Part shown: one piece after another, positions 26,805-35,293 of the stretch | How the letters are laid out: each line of letters begins with the position of its first letter | Position numbering within the stretch: the first letter of the stretch is position 1 | Assembly: GCA_018676675.1 (NCBI GenBank) | Contig: JABHEG010000326.1 | Span: forward strand, 1-42,442 | Length of the DNA: 42,442 nucleotides | Direction: 5' to 3' | DNA from: Lentisphaerota bacterium | GTDB taxonomy: Bacteria; Verrucomicrobiota; Lentisphaeria; Oligosphaerales; JABHEG01 | Notes under the pieces: model-generated | Told to the model about the DNA's origin: nothing | The model's database searches: none | What the model saw: only the letters and a program-made list of their open reading frames with translations | Position numbers and translations under genes: made by a program

Positions 26805-28024
26805 TCGCCAAGCTATATCTGTACTTTGGCAACGTCGGCTGCGCCTCGATTGGGGTGTGGCTGATGTCTGCCCTGATGGCGGTCGTGTTCGTGGGAAGCC
26901 GCCGCCGGACCTTCTGGTGGTGCCTGGCCTGCGTGTTTGCGCTGCTCGGGCTGGCTCTCGCCAAGGTGAACTCGACTCAGGTGACTGCTCTCAAAATCGA
27001 CCGAACCGAGGAGAAAAGGAAGGCGGAGGAGGAACGGATTCGGCGGCGCAAAGAGCAGCTCCAGTCAATGATCGTGAAGACGCAAAACGACCCAACCCGA
27101 ATTCGCTTCGCCGAAGATACTCCTTACGATGCACTCGACTTGGCCGGCAAGGAGCCGGATAGCGTTGATGACGGATCGGTCTACGCCAAGGCCGTGGCTG
27201 AGCAGCTGGCACGCAAGACTTATGGTTACCAGAAGCCAGGCAAGAGCAAGCGCGCTGAGGGCACTAGGAAGGGCTCTGCGGAACTGCAGGAAATGGCTGC
27301 CGAGAATGCGGCAAAACGAGAGGTCCGAAAGCTGCCGGAGAAGGACGTAATCTCGGCCAATCGCGTCGACTCCCTCAATCTCGTTTGTGCCCGCGCGATG
27401 GTTGTGTTGACAATCTGCCTGGCGCTCGTCGATTACCTTTCGCATTTCAATCGCACGTTTTCTACAGTCATACCTCTGCCTCTGGCTGGACCATGGATGG
27501 ATGCCTTCTCGCCAAAGAGGCACACTACGCTGATCACGGGAAACTCGTCCAGGGCGTTGGCGAACCTGCTCAGCAGGGCGTTCAGGAAGGGCGAGAGCTT
27601 CATCTACTTCGGCCCGAACGACCCGGCGCCTGAAACGCTGACCCGCTTCAGTCCCGTTTGTCGTGGCTTCCGACGGCACGTGCGCAAGCTCGTATTCGAT
27701 TCTGATCACTCGCCAAGTGGACCGGGCCTTGTACTTGAGTCTGCTTGGCACGGACGGAACTGCGTCGCGATCCACTCTCGAGAAGAGGCCGACATATTCG
27801 TGGAATACCTGGTCTGGTGCTTCCTTGATACGCGGAGCAAGACCCGGGCCCGGGCGCGTCGGACAATGGTCGTGGTGTGGGACTTCGACACGCCGGTTGA
27901 GCTCGGCACGCTCCAACGTCTCGCTTTCCTGTCCAGGAAGACGAACTGCAAGCTGGTCATGTGCTGCCCTGAGCCACCAGGCGAAGAGGTCGCGGAACTG
28001 TTCGAGGAATGTCGTGCAACGTGA
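26801..28024 (+). CDS. Three-helix membrane protein with Rossmann-like C-terminal domain
   Basis: 407-residue protein of no family I recognise. Membrane helices are at about 10-32, 36-55 and 188-212. Between helices 2 and 3 lies a highly charged coiled coil (about 67-91) and a polar linker. The C-terminal domain (about 225-407) alternates beta strands and helices. One strand-turn (T-T-L-I-T-G-N-S-S-R, about 244-253) sits where a P-loop would be, without the G-K-S/T. A later hydrophobic strand ends in W-D-F-D (about 360-363), like a Walker B. This may be a degenerate NTPase; that is speculation. The frame is open further upstream, but the GTG at 26801 gives a 4-nt GTGA overlap and starts the protein just before its first helix. 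Confidence 0.7.
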   Translation: MIAKLYLYFGNVGCASIGVWLMSALMAVVFVGSRRRTFWWCLACVFALLGLALAKVNSTQVTALKIDRTEEKRKAEEERIRRRKEQLQSMIVKTQNDPTRIRFAEDTPYDALDLAGKEPDSVDDGSVYAKAVAEQLARKTYGYQKPGKSKRAEGTRKGSAELQEMAAENAAKREVRKLPEKDVISANRVDSLNLVCARAMVVLTICLALVDYLSHFNRTFSTVIPLPLAGPWMDAFSPKRHTTLITGNSSRALANLLSRAFRKGESFIYFGPNDPAPETLTRFSPVCRGFRRHVRKLVFDSDHSPSGPGLVLESAWHGRNCVAIHSREEADIFVEYLVWCFLDTRSKTRARARRTMVVVWDFDTPVELGTLQRLAFLSRKTNCKLVMCCPEPPGEEVAELFEECRAT

Positions 28025-28121
28025 GCTCTCGGAGGGACCTGATCCCATGCGCCATGCTCAGGCATCCACTTGCATCTCTAGGCACTCCGCGCTATTCTCC
28101 TTCTTTGGAAAGTGGAAAGCA

Positions 28122-29726
28122 ATGCTTAATCTTCATGCTCTGAGATTCCTACTTGTGGGAGCCCTTCTGGCGACAGGCCTTGCCTGTGCTGCGCCGACAC
28201 CGAGTGAGGCGGTGTCTCTGTTCGAAGGCCGCGCCCACACGGATTCGGACAACCCGATTGATCGCGCTGTTTTTGATCAGCTCAAGCAGCAGGGAATTCA
28301 GCCGGCCAGGGTCTGTCCCGATCATGTTTTCCTCCGCCGCGCTTACCTTGACGTGACGGGCACACTGCCCACCGCGGCTGAAGCCAAGGCGTTCCTGAGG
28401 AGTCGATCACGCCGCAAACGCGGCGCCTTGGTCGAACATCTGTTGGCTCATCCCTCTTTCGCAGACTATTGGGCCATGAAGTGGAGCGATCTTCTGCGTG
28501 TCAAAGCAGAATTCCCCATCAAGCTGTGGCCGAACGCGGCACAGGCTTACCACCGTTGGATCCATGACAGCATCCGGGAGCACAAGCCATACGACGCATT
28601 TGCGCGGGAGCTGCTGACGTCTACTGGCAGCAATTTCCGGGTGGCCCCCGTCAATTTCTACCGTGCCCTGTCGAGTAAGGAGCCCGAGTCCCTGGCAAAG
28701 GGGGTCGCGCTGACGTTCATGGGCGTGCGCCTCGACAAGTGGCCGGAGAAGAAACAAGCAGAGATGGCCGGCATTTTCTCCTACGTCGGTTTCAAGGGCA
28801 CGTCGGAGTGGAAAGAGGAGATCATCTTCTTTGACCACATCAAAGCAAGCACGAACGCAGCGGCGGGAACGCTGCACGACGGGGTGTTCCCGGATGGCTC
28901 TCCCGCGCGCTTTTCTGCCGACGTGGACCCCCGCATTCAGTTCGCGGATTGGCTGATCACACCCGAGAACGCTTGGTTCACGCGGAACATTGCGAATCGC
29001 GTTTGGTACTGGTTGCTGGGGCGCGGAATTATCCATGAGCCCGATGACATTCGCCCGGACAACCTGCCCGAGAACGCCCGGCTGCTCGAAGTGCTGCAGC
29101 AGGAGCTGATAGGAGCCAAGTATGACTTGCGTCAGCTCTACCGGGTCATACTCAACTCGCAGGCCTATCAACTCTCGTCCGTCCCGGCAGACAAAACGGC
29201 GGCGGCCAGTTCCTCGCTCGCCAGCTACAGCATACGCCGGCTGGATGCTGAGGTGCTCATCGACGCGCTCAACCAGATCACCGGGGCAACGGATAGCTAC
29301 TCAAGCTACATCCCGGAACCGTTCACGTACATCCCGGAGGAATGCCGTTCCATCATGCTGCCCGACGGCAGCATCACCAGCCCCTTTCTCGAGATGTTTG
29401 GGCGCCCATCACGGGATACCGGAATGGAGTTAGAGCGCAGCAACGCACCGACGTCCGCCCAGCGTCTTCACTTGCTCAATTCGTCGCACGTTTACAATAA
29501 GATCATCAACAGCAAGAGGCTGCAGGCGGTCATCCGAAGCGGCCGGGGAAAGCCGGAGCGCACCGCCAGCGGCCTCTATCTCACCATCCTCTCGCGGCTC
29601 CCGGCGGACACGGAGCTGAAGAAGCTGGAGGTCTACGCCAAGACGGGGATCGCACCCGGTAAGGAAACTTACATCGACCTGGCCTGGGCGCTCATTAACA
29701 GCGCGGAGTTCTTCTATCGTCATTGA
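28122..29726 (+). CDS. DUF1549/DUF1553 (PSCyt2/PSD1) exported protein
   Basis: 534-residue exported protein with the two domains that mark Planctomycetota and relatives: DUF1549 (about 45-260; V-F-L-R-R-A-Y-L-D-V-T-G at 69-80, and D-Y-W-A-M-K-W-S-D-L-L) and DUF1553 (about 270-510; N-R-V-W-Y-W-L-L-G-R-G, then D-D-I-R-P-D-N). No CxxCH heme site is present, and it is shorter than many planctomycete homologues that carry an extra cytochrome domain. Biochemical function of the family is unproven. The signal peptide (1-23) supports ATG 28122, preceded by GGAAAG. An in-frame ATG at 28047 with GGAGGG 10 nt upstream would add 25 residues. It lies 97 nt after the membrane-protein gene and 21 nt before the DUF1501 gene. 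Confidence 0.92.
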   Translation: MLNLHALRFLLVGALLATGLACAAPTPSEAVSLFEGRAHTDSDNPIDRAVFDQLKQQGIQPARVCPDHVFLRRAYLDVTGTLPTAAEAKAFLRSRSRRKRGALVEHLLAHPSFADYWAMKWSDLLRVKAEFPIKLWPNAAQAYHRWIHDSIREHKPYDAFARELLTSTGSNFRVAPVNFYRALSSKEPESLAKGVALTFMGVRLDKWPEKKQAEMAGIFSYVGFKGTSEWKEEIIFFDHIKASTNAAAGTLHDGVFPDGSPARFSADVDPRIQFADWLITPENAWFTRNIANRVWYWLLGRGIIHEPDDIRPDNLPENARLLEVLQQELIGAKYDLRQLYRVILNSQAYQLSSVPADKTAAASSSLASYSIRRLDAEVLIDALNQITGATDSYSSYIPEPFTYIPEECRSIMLPDGSITSPFLEMFGRPSRDTGMELERSNAPTSAQRLHLLNSSHVYNKIINSKRLQAVIRSGRGKPERTASGLYLTILSRLPADTELKKLEVYAKTGIAPGKETYIDLAWALINSAEFFYRH

Positions 29727-29747
29727 AGAGAAGCAGGAGCAGACCTC

Positions 29748-31130
29748 ATGAGCCGAAGAACCAATCCGGACAGCTATCCGAACGGCTTCGATCCGACGCT
29801 GATGTCGAGACGTGGCATGTTGCAGTTAGGGCTGGGCGCAAGCGGATTCTTGATGGCGAATCGTCTGGGGTTCGCGGGGCCGCCCGCACCGCAGCTTCCA
29901 CCCGTCGGGCGCAGAATTGAGGCCAAAGCCAAAGCCGTCATCCAGATCTGGATGTGGGGCGGCCCGCCACACACCGATACCTTCGATCCCAAGCCGGACG
30001 CCGGCTACGACTACTGCGGGCCGCTTACCGGCACAGTTCCCACCAATGTGGACGGTATCGTGGTCGGTGAGTCGATCCCGCTGTTGGCCCAGCACGCTGA
30101 CAAGTACTCGATCATCCGCAGCATGACCCACGGCATCAACGGACACGAAACGGCAGCGTATATCGTGCAGACCGGGCGTCAGCCCAGCGGCAAGGACGTT
30201 CATCCCTCTGCAGGCGCTGTTGTCTCGCTGTACAATGGCTACGATGGCGGTTACAAGGGATTGATTCCGCCATACATCGTGCTGACGCGTCCTCAAGGAC
30301 GATTCTCGGAAGCCGGCTTTCTCGGGTCGCGCTACAAGCCCTTTGCTACTGGCGGCAACCCTGGCAGGGACCCGTTCCTGGTTGAAGGAGTCGCCCTTCC
30401 CGGCGTCTCCAAGGAGCGCCAGGAAGCGCGGCGCGGCTTCCGGTGCGATATGGACGCCCTTGGCCAGGCGATGCAGGGGAACCCCGAACTGGCAGCCCTC
30501 CAGAAGCATGAGAACGAAGCGTACGAGCTGATTCTCGGAGACGCCGGCAAGGTGTTCGATCTTACGGAGGAACCGGAAGAACTGCGCGAGCAGTATGGTC
30601 GTAACACGTTTGGCCAGTCGTGCCTGGTGGCCCGCCGACTTGTCGAACGCGGTATGCCCTACATCACGATCAACTACGGCGGATGGGACACGCACAAGGA
30701 GCACTTCAAAGCCATGCGCCAAAAGATGCCGCAGCTCGACAGCGGCATGTCGACGCTGTTGCAGGACCTGCATGACCGCGGCTTGCTGGACTCCACGATC
30801 GTCTGGTGGGGTGGCGAGTTTGGGCGCACGCCGAAGATCGATTGGGGGTCTCCGTGGAACGGCGGACGCCATCACTTTGGGGCCGTCTTCTCGTCGGTCG
30901 TGGCCGGAGGCGGATTCAAGGGCGGCCAGGTCGTCGGCGCCTCAGATGCCAAGGGCGAAAGAGTGGCGGAGCGCCCCGTCTATCCTTGCGATCTGCTGGG
31001 ATCGATCTACGGTCAGCTCGGCATCGACCCGGAAGGATCGCTGCCCCATCCCCAGGGCAGAACCGTCCCGATCACCCCACCCCCAGAAGAGAAGGTCAAG
31101 TCGGGCGGACGTCTTACGGAGCTTGTGTAG
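29748..31130 (+). CDS. DUF1501 family exported protein
   Basis: 460-residue DUF1501 protein. A twin-arginine signal (S-R-R-G-M-L-Q-L, about 20-27, followed by a hydrophobic run) suggests folded export by Tat. DUF1501 has an alkaline-phosphatase/sulfatase-like fold. Visible family landmarks include W-M-W-G-G-P-P-H-T-D-T-F-D-P-K (about 68-82), S-M-T-H-G-I-N-G-H-E-T (about 125-135), N-Y-G-G-W-D-T-H (about 309-316) and W-W-G-G-E-F-G-R-T-P (about 353-362). Metal-ligand-type Asp and His residues are kept, so it may be an active hydrolase; substrate unknown. The gene has AGGAG 8 nt before ATG 29748. It pairs with the DUF1549 gene as in many PVC genomes, and the next gene's ATG follows one base after its stop. 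Confidence 0.93.
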   Translation: MSRRTNPDSYPNGFDPTLMSRRGMLQLGLGASGFLMANRLGFAGPPAPQLPPVGRRIEAKAKAVIQIWMWGGPPHTDTFDPKPDAGYDYCGPLTGTVPTNVDGIVVGESIPLLAQHADKYSIIRSMTHGINGHETAAYIVQTGRQPSGKDVHPSAGAVVSLYNGYDGGYKGLIPPYIVLTRPQGRFSEAGFLGSRYKPFATGGNPGRDPFLVEGVALPGVSKERQEARRGFRCDMDALGQAMQGNPELAALQKHENEAYELILGDAGKVFDLTEEPEELREQYGRNTFGQSCLVARRLVERGMPYITINYGGWDTHKEHFKAMRQKMPQLDSGMSTLLQDLHDRGLLDSTIVWWGGEFGRTPKIDWGSPWNGGRHHFGAVFSSVVAGGGFKGGQVVGASDAKGERVAERPVYPCDLLGSIYGQLGIDPEGSLPHPQGRTVPITPPPEEKVKSGGRLTELV

Positions 31131-31131
31131 C

Positions 31132-33513
31132 ATGAAAATTATCTGTGTTCGCTTTGGATGGACGTTCGCTGTGCTGGCGTTGGCCGGGGGGCTCGCAGGG
31201 GCGGCCCCGCACATTGGCTACGTCTATCCCGGGGGGGGGCAACAGGGCACCACGTTCGAGGTGACCATCGGTGGCCAGGATCTCCGCTCGGCTAAGACGG
31301 CCCTGTTCACGGGGCGCGGTATCAAGGCGAAAGTTCTGCGCTACGCGGCCCCACTCTCGGAATCGAGGTTCCGTGCTGCTACCAGAAAGATGTCGGAGAT
31401 GGGGGCGATGAGACGCGAAGCCAACACCGTCATGATGGGAGGGGGAGAAGAAGAGGGAGAGGAGGAGGCGGCGCCTGATCAAGATCGCGGCGAAAGGATG
31501 CACCTGAAGGCCGCTATGATGGCCGACAAACTCGAAACGTCCATGACGTTGTTGGGGATTGACGACCCGACCCCTCGCGGCTTTGCCCGCTATCGCCGCA
31601 TTTACATGGACCCGAAGCGGCAACCGAACTTGCAGATCTCGGAGGTCGTCACACTGGAGGTCACCATCGCCCCAGAGGCAACACCCGGAACGCGGGAACT
31701 GCGGCTGAAGGCACCGTCGGGTGTCACCAATAGAATCTTCTTCCAGGTGGGACAGGTGCGGGAGTATTCCGAGCATGAGCCAAATGACCTTAAGCCGGAC
31801 TGCGATGCCCTCGCGTGCAAAGTGGATGACCTCGAACTGCCGAATGCCGAGGCCCTCCCCGTCCTGCTCAACGGCCAGATCAAGCCGGGGGATGTTGACC
31901 GCTTTCGTCTTGAGGTCGAGAAAGGCACCCGCCTGGTTGTCTCAGTCTACGCGCGTCGCCTCGTGCCCTATCTGGCTGATGCCGTGCCCGGCTGGTTCCA
32001 GGCTACACTCGCGCTGTACGATATCGACGGTAACGAAATCGCCTACCGCGATGACTTCCGTATAGATCCTGATCCTGTGATTTACTACGACATCCCGCAC
32101 ACCGGTGAGTACACGCTCGAAGTGAAAGATTCCATCTACCGCGGACGCGAGGATTTCGTGTACCGGATTCTGGTGGGAGAAGTCGCTTACCTGACCGGCA
32201 TTTTCCCTTTGGGAGGACAGGTGGGCACCAAGACGGCGCTGGAGGTCGAGGGATGGAACCTGCCGAAGAAGGCCGTGATTGTTGATGGTCGCGATCGCTC
32301 CCCCGGGATCGTCCAGGTATCCGTATCCAGTCACGGACTCCAGTCAAATCTCCTGCCCTTCGTGCTCGACACGCTGCCTGAGCAGCTGGAAGAGGAACCG
32401 AACAATGGGCCGGGGCAAGCGTCGTCGGTCACCCTCCCCACCGTTGTCAACGGTCGGATCGATCGCCCCGGCGACTGGGATGTGTTCCGTCTCGACGGTC
32501 AGGCCGGAGACGAAGTCGTTGCCGAAATCCAGGCACGATCCCTCAATTCTCCCGTCGACTCGCTCCTCAAAATCACAGACGAGGAAGGCAAGATCCTTGA
32601 TTCCAACGACGACTACCTCGACAAGACCGGCCATTTGCACCGCGGCCCCGGTCTGACCACACACCACGCCGACGCACTGCTCTACTTCAAGTTCCCCGGC
32701 GACGGTCCCTACTTCCTCCACATGGGCGATACTCAACACAAAGGCAGTCGTGCCCACACTTACCGCTTGCGCATCAGCCCGCGTTTGCCCGACGTCGATC
32801 TCCGGGCCACGCCGTCCAGTATCACGGCTGGTCCCGGTAACACGGTCCCGGTGACCATCCACGCAGTGCGGAAGGATGGGTTCAGCGGCGACATCATGCT
32901 GTCTCTAAAGGACGCGCCGCGTGGACTGAAAATGGATGGCGGCCGGATCCCTGCCGGGCAGGACAAAGTGCGGGTCACGCTGACGATTCCCTCATCCTAC
33001 CCAGCCCACACTTTCAGACTGGCCATGGAGGGCCGGGCAACGATCGGTGGGAAAGAGGTCTGCAGGCCAGTCGAGCCGGCTGACAATACCATGCAGGCGT
33101 TTCTGTGGCGACACATTGTGCTGACCGAGGAGTGGGTGGTGAACGTCGGGGGAGGGCGACGCAGCCTGCCGCCTCCTGAGATTCTCGCGGGCGAGCCGAT
33201 CCAGATCACAGCAGGGAGTAACACGCAGGTCCGCGTGAAGATTCCCCGTGGGGAGCCGCAAGACGATGTGTTGGTCGAGCTGTCAGATCCCCCCAAAGGG
33301 ATCACGGTGGCGAAGGTCGTGTCGGAAGAGTCCCTCGTGACATTCGAGCTCCAAGCTGATGCGGAGAAGACCACACCCGGCCTGAAGGGGAATCTCATTG
33401 TCTCCGCCTACACCGAACCCGTACGCAAGGACAAGGACGGGAAGGAACTCCCCAAACGGCGCGTCTCACTTGGTACGCTGCCGGCTATCCCTTTCGAGAT
33501 CGCGGAGAAGTGA
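31132..33513 (+). CDS. Exported PPC/TIG-domain protein
   Basis: 793-residue exported protein, third of the DUF1549-DUF1501-PPC set. Signal peptide about 1-24. A TIG/IPT-like fold (about 27-70, with Y-P-G-G-G-Q-Q-G-T) precedes an acidic low-complexity insert (about 103-122). Two PPC (bacterial pre-peptidase C-terminal) domains follow, each beginning with an E-P-N-D or E-E-P-N-N motif (about 220-345 and 420-545). A second TIG-like unit (about 355-395) lies between them. Ig-like beta domains fill about 555-790. PPC domains normally aid secretion or substrate binding and are not catalytic. The upstream frame is open but antisense-like; ATG 31132 has ACGGAG 9 nt before it. A nine-G run near 31230 keeps the frame intact. 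Confidence 0.88.
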   Translation: MKIICVRFGWTFAVLALAGGLAGAAPHIGYVYPGGGQQGTTFEVTIGGQDLRSAKTALFTGRGIKAKVLRYAAPLSESRFRAATRKMSEMGAMRREANTVMMGGGEEEGEEEAAPDQDRGERMHLKAAMMADKLETSMTLLGIDDPTPRGFARYRRIYMDPKRQPNLQISEVVTLEVTIAPEATPGTRELRLKAPSGVTNRIFFQVGQVREYSEHEPNDLKPDCDALACKVDDLELPNAEALPVLLNGQIKPGDVDRFRLEVEKGTRLVVSVYARRLVPYLADAVPGWFQATLALYDIDGNEIAYRDDFRIDPDPVIYYDIPHTGEYTLEVKDSIYRGREDFVYRILVGEVAYLTGIFPLGGQVGTKTALEVEGWNLPKKAVIVDGRDRSPGIVQVSVSSHGLQSNLLPFVLDTLPEQLEEEPNNGPGQASSVTLPTVVNGRIDRPGDWDVFRLDGQAGDEVVAEIQARSLNSPVDSLLKITDEEGKILDSNDDYLDKTGHLHRGPGLTTHHADALLYFKFPGDGPYFLHMGDTQHKGSRAHTYRLRISPRLPDVDLRATPSSITAGPGNTVPVTIHAVRKDGFSGDIMLSLKDAPRGLKMDGGRIPAGQDKVRVTLTIPSSYPAHTFRLAMEGRATIGGKEVCRPVEPADNTMQAFLWRHIVLTEEWVVNVGGGRRSLPPPEILAGEPIQITAGSNTQVRVKIPRGEPQDDVLVELSDPPKGITVAKVVSEESLVTFELQADAEKTTPGLKGNLIVSAYTEPVRKDKDGKELPKRRVSLGTLPAIPFEIAEK

Positions 33514-33784
33514 GGCTCTGGTGACGGTTGTGCGCCGCTTCCCTGCGCCCAGCGAGTTGGCCCCCGCCTACGGCTCATGCTTGGAGTTCTCGCCACCGTG
33601 ACATACCGAGTGCCCGCAGAGCACGGTATATCCCCCCCCATCCCACCGTGCCCGCCATTTTCCCGTGCGTCGCGATCTTGCGGTGATTCTGTTGCGATCG
33701 GTCTGGCCGCACGACCTGTAGTCGCAGGTAGACGCAGTTGTGGTGCGTACAGACTCGCCGTGCTTAGGTCGTGCTTGGGGAGGA
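33514..33784. other. 271-bp gene-free stretch after the long operon
   Basis: No supported gene. A loosely paired hairpin (accgagtgc near 33605 with gcacggt near 33632, two-base bulge) stands about 90 nt after the PPC gene and is followed by a C-run rather than T-run, so it is at most a weak terminator. The stretch also carries the 3' flank of the tRNA on the opposite strand. Confidence 0.35.
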
Positions 33785-33858
33785 TGGAGCGGGTAGAGGG
33801 AATCGAACCCTCCTAGCCAGCTTGGGAAGCTGGAGCATTACCACTATGCTATACCCGC
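33785..33858 (-). tRNA. tRNA-Gly (anticodon CCC)
   Basis: A complete cloverleaf reads on the minus strand. The acceptor stem is GCGGGTA paired with TACCCGC. D-stem GCAT/ATGC holds an AGTGGTA loop. Anticodon stem CCAGC/GCTGG holds loop TTCCCAA (anticodon CCC; plus-strand GGG at 33824-33826). The T-arm is GAGGG-TTCGATT-CCCTC. The discriminator is T and the 3' CCA is encoded (plus-strand tgg at 33785-33787). Length is 74 nt with CCA. It decodes GGG glycine codons. Confidence 0.97.
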
Positions 33859-33876
33859 TCAAGGGGAAGCGTTGTT

Positions 33877-33904
33877 AATATAGGCAGAGCCTCGGATGGC
33901 GCAA
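33877..33904 (-). promoter_or_regulatory. Possible sigma70-type promoter of tRNA-Gly
   Basis: Reading the minus strand, TTGCGC (plus 33899-33904) and TATATT (plus 33877-33882) are separated by 16 nt. Transcription would begin roughly 10 nt before the tRNA 5' end at 33858. The -10 box is good, the -35 box only half matches. Confidence 0.35.
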
Positions 33905-33959
33905 CCTCCGGGCGTGTCATCGCTGTCGTTTTTTCCCTGCTCCCCGGGGGCTTCGTCAG

Positions 33960-34304
33960 TCAGTCTTCTGTCGGTGACACCGCAACGGCGTCGCAGTAGT
34001 CCTGCCAGCCGGGGAAGCTCCAGCCATTGGGGAAGTCCCGGCACTGGTCCGGTTTGACGGCGTTGATTCGACAGGTGTTGTCCCCTTCCAGCATGATGCA
34101 GGCCCCATCGGGGCGCTCGATCAGGGTGAGTGACCGACGGTCGCCGGTGAGGGTGGTGAAGTTGTCGATGAGTGCGGCCACACCGACTCCCAGATACTCC
34201 GCAATTGCGTCAAGTTCACGTTCCGTGACTCTGACGTAGCCCGGCCATTTGCAGCATTTGCCGCACCGTGTGCATTGGTATTGTGTGTGTGTGGATTCGT
34301 CCAT
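33960..34304 (-). CDS. YkgJ-family cysteine-cluster protein
   Basis: 114-residue protein of the YkgJ/UPF0153 type, putative zinc- or iron-chelating proteins of unknown role. The N-terminal cluster is C11-x-x-C14-G-x-C17-C18. Further Cys residues follow in G-A-C (about 78), N-T-C-R-I (about 87) and D-Q-C-R-D-F-P (about 97), ending with W-x-D-Y-C (about 113 minus a few). Such proteins bind a metal or FeS group through these Cys residues. No signal peptide, so cytoplasmic. No Shine-Dalgarno is seen before ATG 34304, but it lies 29 nt after the stop of the STN-like gene and is likely cotranscribed with it. Confidence 0.85.
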   Translation of the reverse strand: MDESTHTQYQCTRCGKCCKWPGYVRVTERELDAIAEYLGVGVAALIDNFTTLTGDRRSLTLIERPDGACIMLEGDNTCRINAVKPDQCRDFPNGWSFPGWQDYCDAVAVSPTED

Positions 34305-34333
34305 CTGGGAGGGTGGAGACTGCGTTGCCTCAG

Positions 34334-35023
34334 TCAGCGGTCCTTTTCGCCGTGCAATTCGTTCATCATTCGCTCAACGCGCCTGAGGTTCTCCGCCGTA
34401 TTGGTCACGGCCAGCTTACTCTGGCGTTGATAGTAGCCGATTCGAGCTCCTTCCGGGAACGTGATTCCCTTGCTTTCAAAGAACTCTCGCATCTCCTTGT
34501 CGTCCATACGGTCTCCTCGGGCAAAGACCCATCCCACGTCAAGGGAGTAGAAGCGCGTTTCCATGAGATCTGGCGTCTGCGACCGGGGCAGGATGACCAC
34601 CACGGAGGGATCGATACGGTACGACACATTGGCGGCCATGCAAACGTAGCGAATGATGTCGCCGACCGGCAGATCTGAGAGGTCCATGGTGACCGTCCGT
34701 TGACGTTCTGCCTCGGGCAGCTTGACCAGGATATTGACGCCGTCCCCTGATCTGTCCAGGTCGCGACTCCGGCGGCGCAAGAACTGCATGATGTTGTCGA
34801 TCGGCATCTCCTCGAACTGCATTTCCGGGATCACGATGCGGTTCAGTTTGGCTCGCAGGGGTGACTTCTGCCGAGCATCATGCTGGGAGGTGCGTTCAAC
34901 CCCCATCGAACCAAGCGCAAGGGCGGCCGTGCCGGCACGGGCCGTGGCCGAAGACACGGCAAAGAGAAGCACGAACAGGACAGTCGGCAGGGAGCGGGTG
35001 GCAGGGCTGGCGACGCTGAGCAT
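34334..35023 (-). CDS. Exported secretin STN-like domain protein
   Basis: 229-residue exported protein. Signal peptide about 1-30 (hydrophobic core 13-25, cleavage near A-R-A). The middle (about 58-150) has the pattern of a secretin/TonB short N-terminal (STN) domain: I-V-I-P-E-M-Q-F-E-E-M-P-I-D-N-I-M-Q-F-L (63-82), then a beta strand and D-L-P-V-G-D-I-I-R-Y-V (117-127). A second small alpha/beta unit (about 155-222) resembles a secretin N-domain. No secretin pore domain follows. Such stand-alone STN proteins are frequent in PVC genomes; role unknown. ATG 35023 has GAGGAG 7 nt upstream, better than the TTG at 35029. Confidence 0.8.
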   Translation of the reverse strand: MLSVASPATRSLPTVLFVLLFAVSSATARAGTAALALGSMGVERTSQHDARQKSPLRAKLNRIVIPEMQFEEMPIDNIMQFLRRRSRDLDRSGDGVNILVKLPEAERQRTVTMDLSDLPVGDIIRYVCMAANVSYRIDPSVVVILPRSQTPDLMETRFYSLDVGWVFARGDRMDDKEMREFFESKGITFPEGARIGYYQRQSKLAVTNTAENLRRVERMMNELHGEKDR

Positions 35024-35221
35024 GAGCAATCTCCTCTCAAGGGGGGCAGGGGGCCATTCACTGTCGCTCTGGGAGCCACGGCGGACGGGCCGGGTCAGGG
35101 GTTCACTGTGACAGCTCCAATCGGCAAAGGGTCAGGGGCATTGCGGGGCAGTATGCAGGAAGATAACGAGGGGGCTTACATGCGACCGAGTGGCTACCAA
35201 AACGGCATTTGTGCACTCCCC

Positions 35222-35249
35222 TTGTGGGTGCTTCGAGTCCCTCTATACT
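35222..35249 (+). promoter_or_regulatory. Possible promoter of coaX
   Basis: TTGTGG (35222-35227) and TATACT (35244-35249) with 16-nt spacing, 45 bp before the coaX ATG. The rest of the 270-bp divergent region (35024-35293) shows no other structure I can support. Confidence 0.35.
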
Positions 35250-35293
35250 ATAGCTCGTCAAACGGTCTTTGTCACGCACTCGGAGGGCGTTGA

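Noticed and set aside
27663..28121. Upstream extension of the DUF1549 gene
   Set aside because: It overlaps the membrane-protein gene in another frame and would bury a clear signal peptide; ATG 28122 (or 28047) is preferred.
30595..31131. Upstream extension of the PPC gene
   Set aside because: It overlaps the DUF1501 gene. The start at 31132 gives a signal peptide and has a good ribosome-binding site.
31228..31240. Nine-G run as a possible frameshift site
   Set aside because: The reading frame continues correctly through it with a sensible TIG-like motif (Y-P-G-G-G-Q-Q-G), so there is no sign of a shift.
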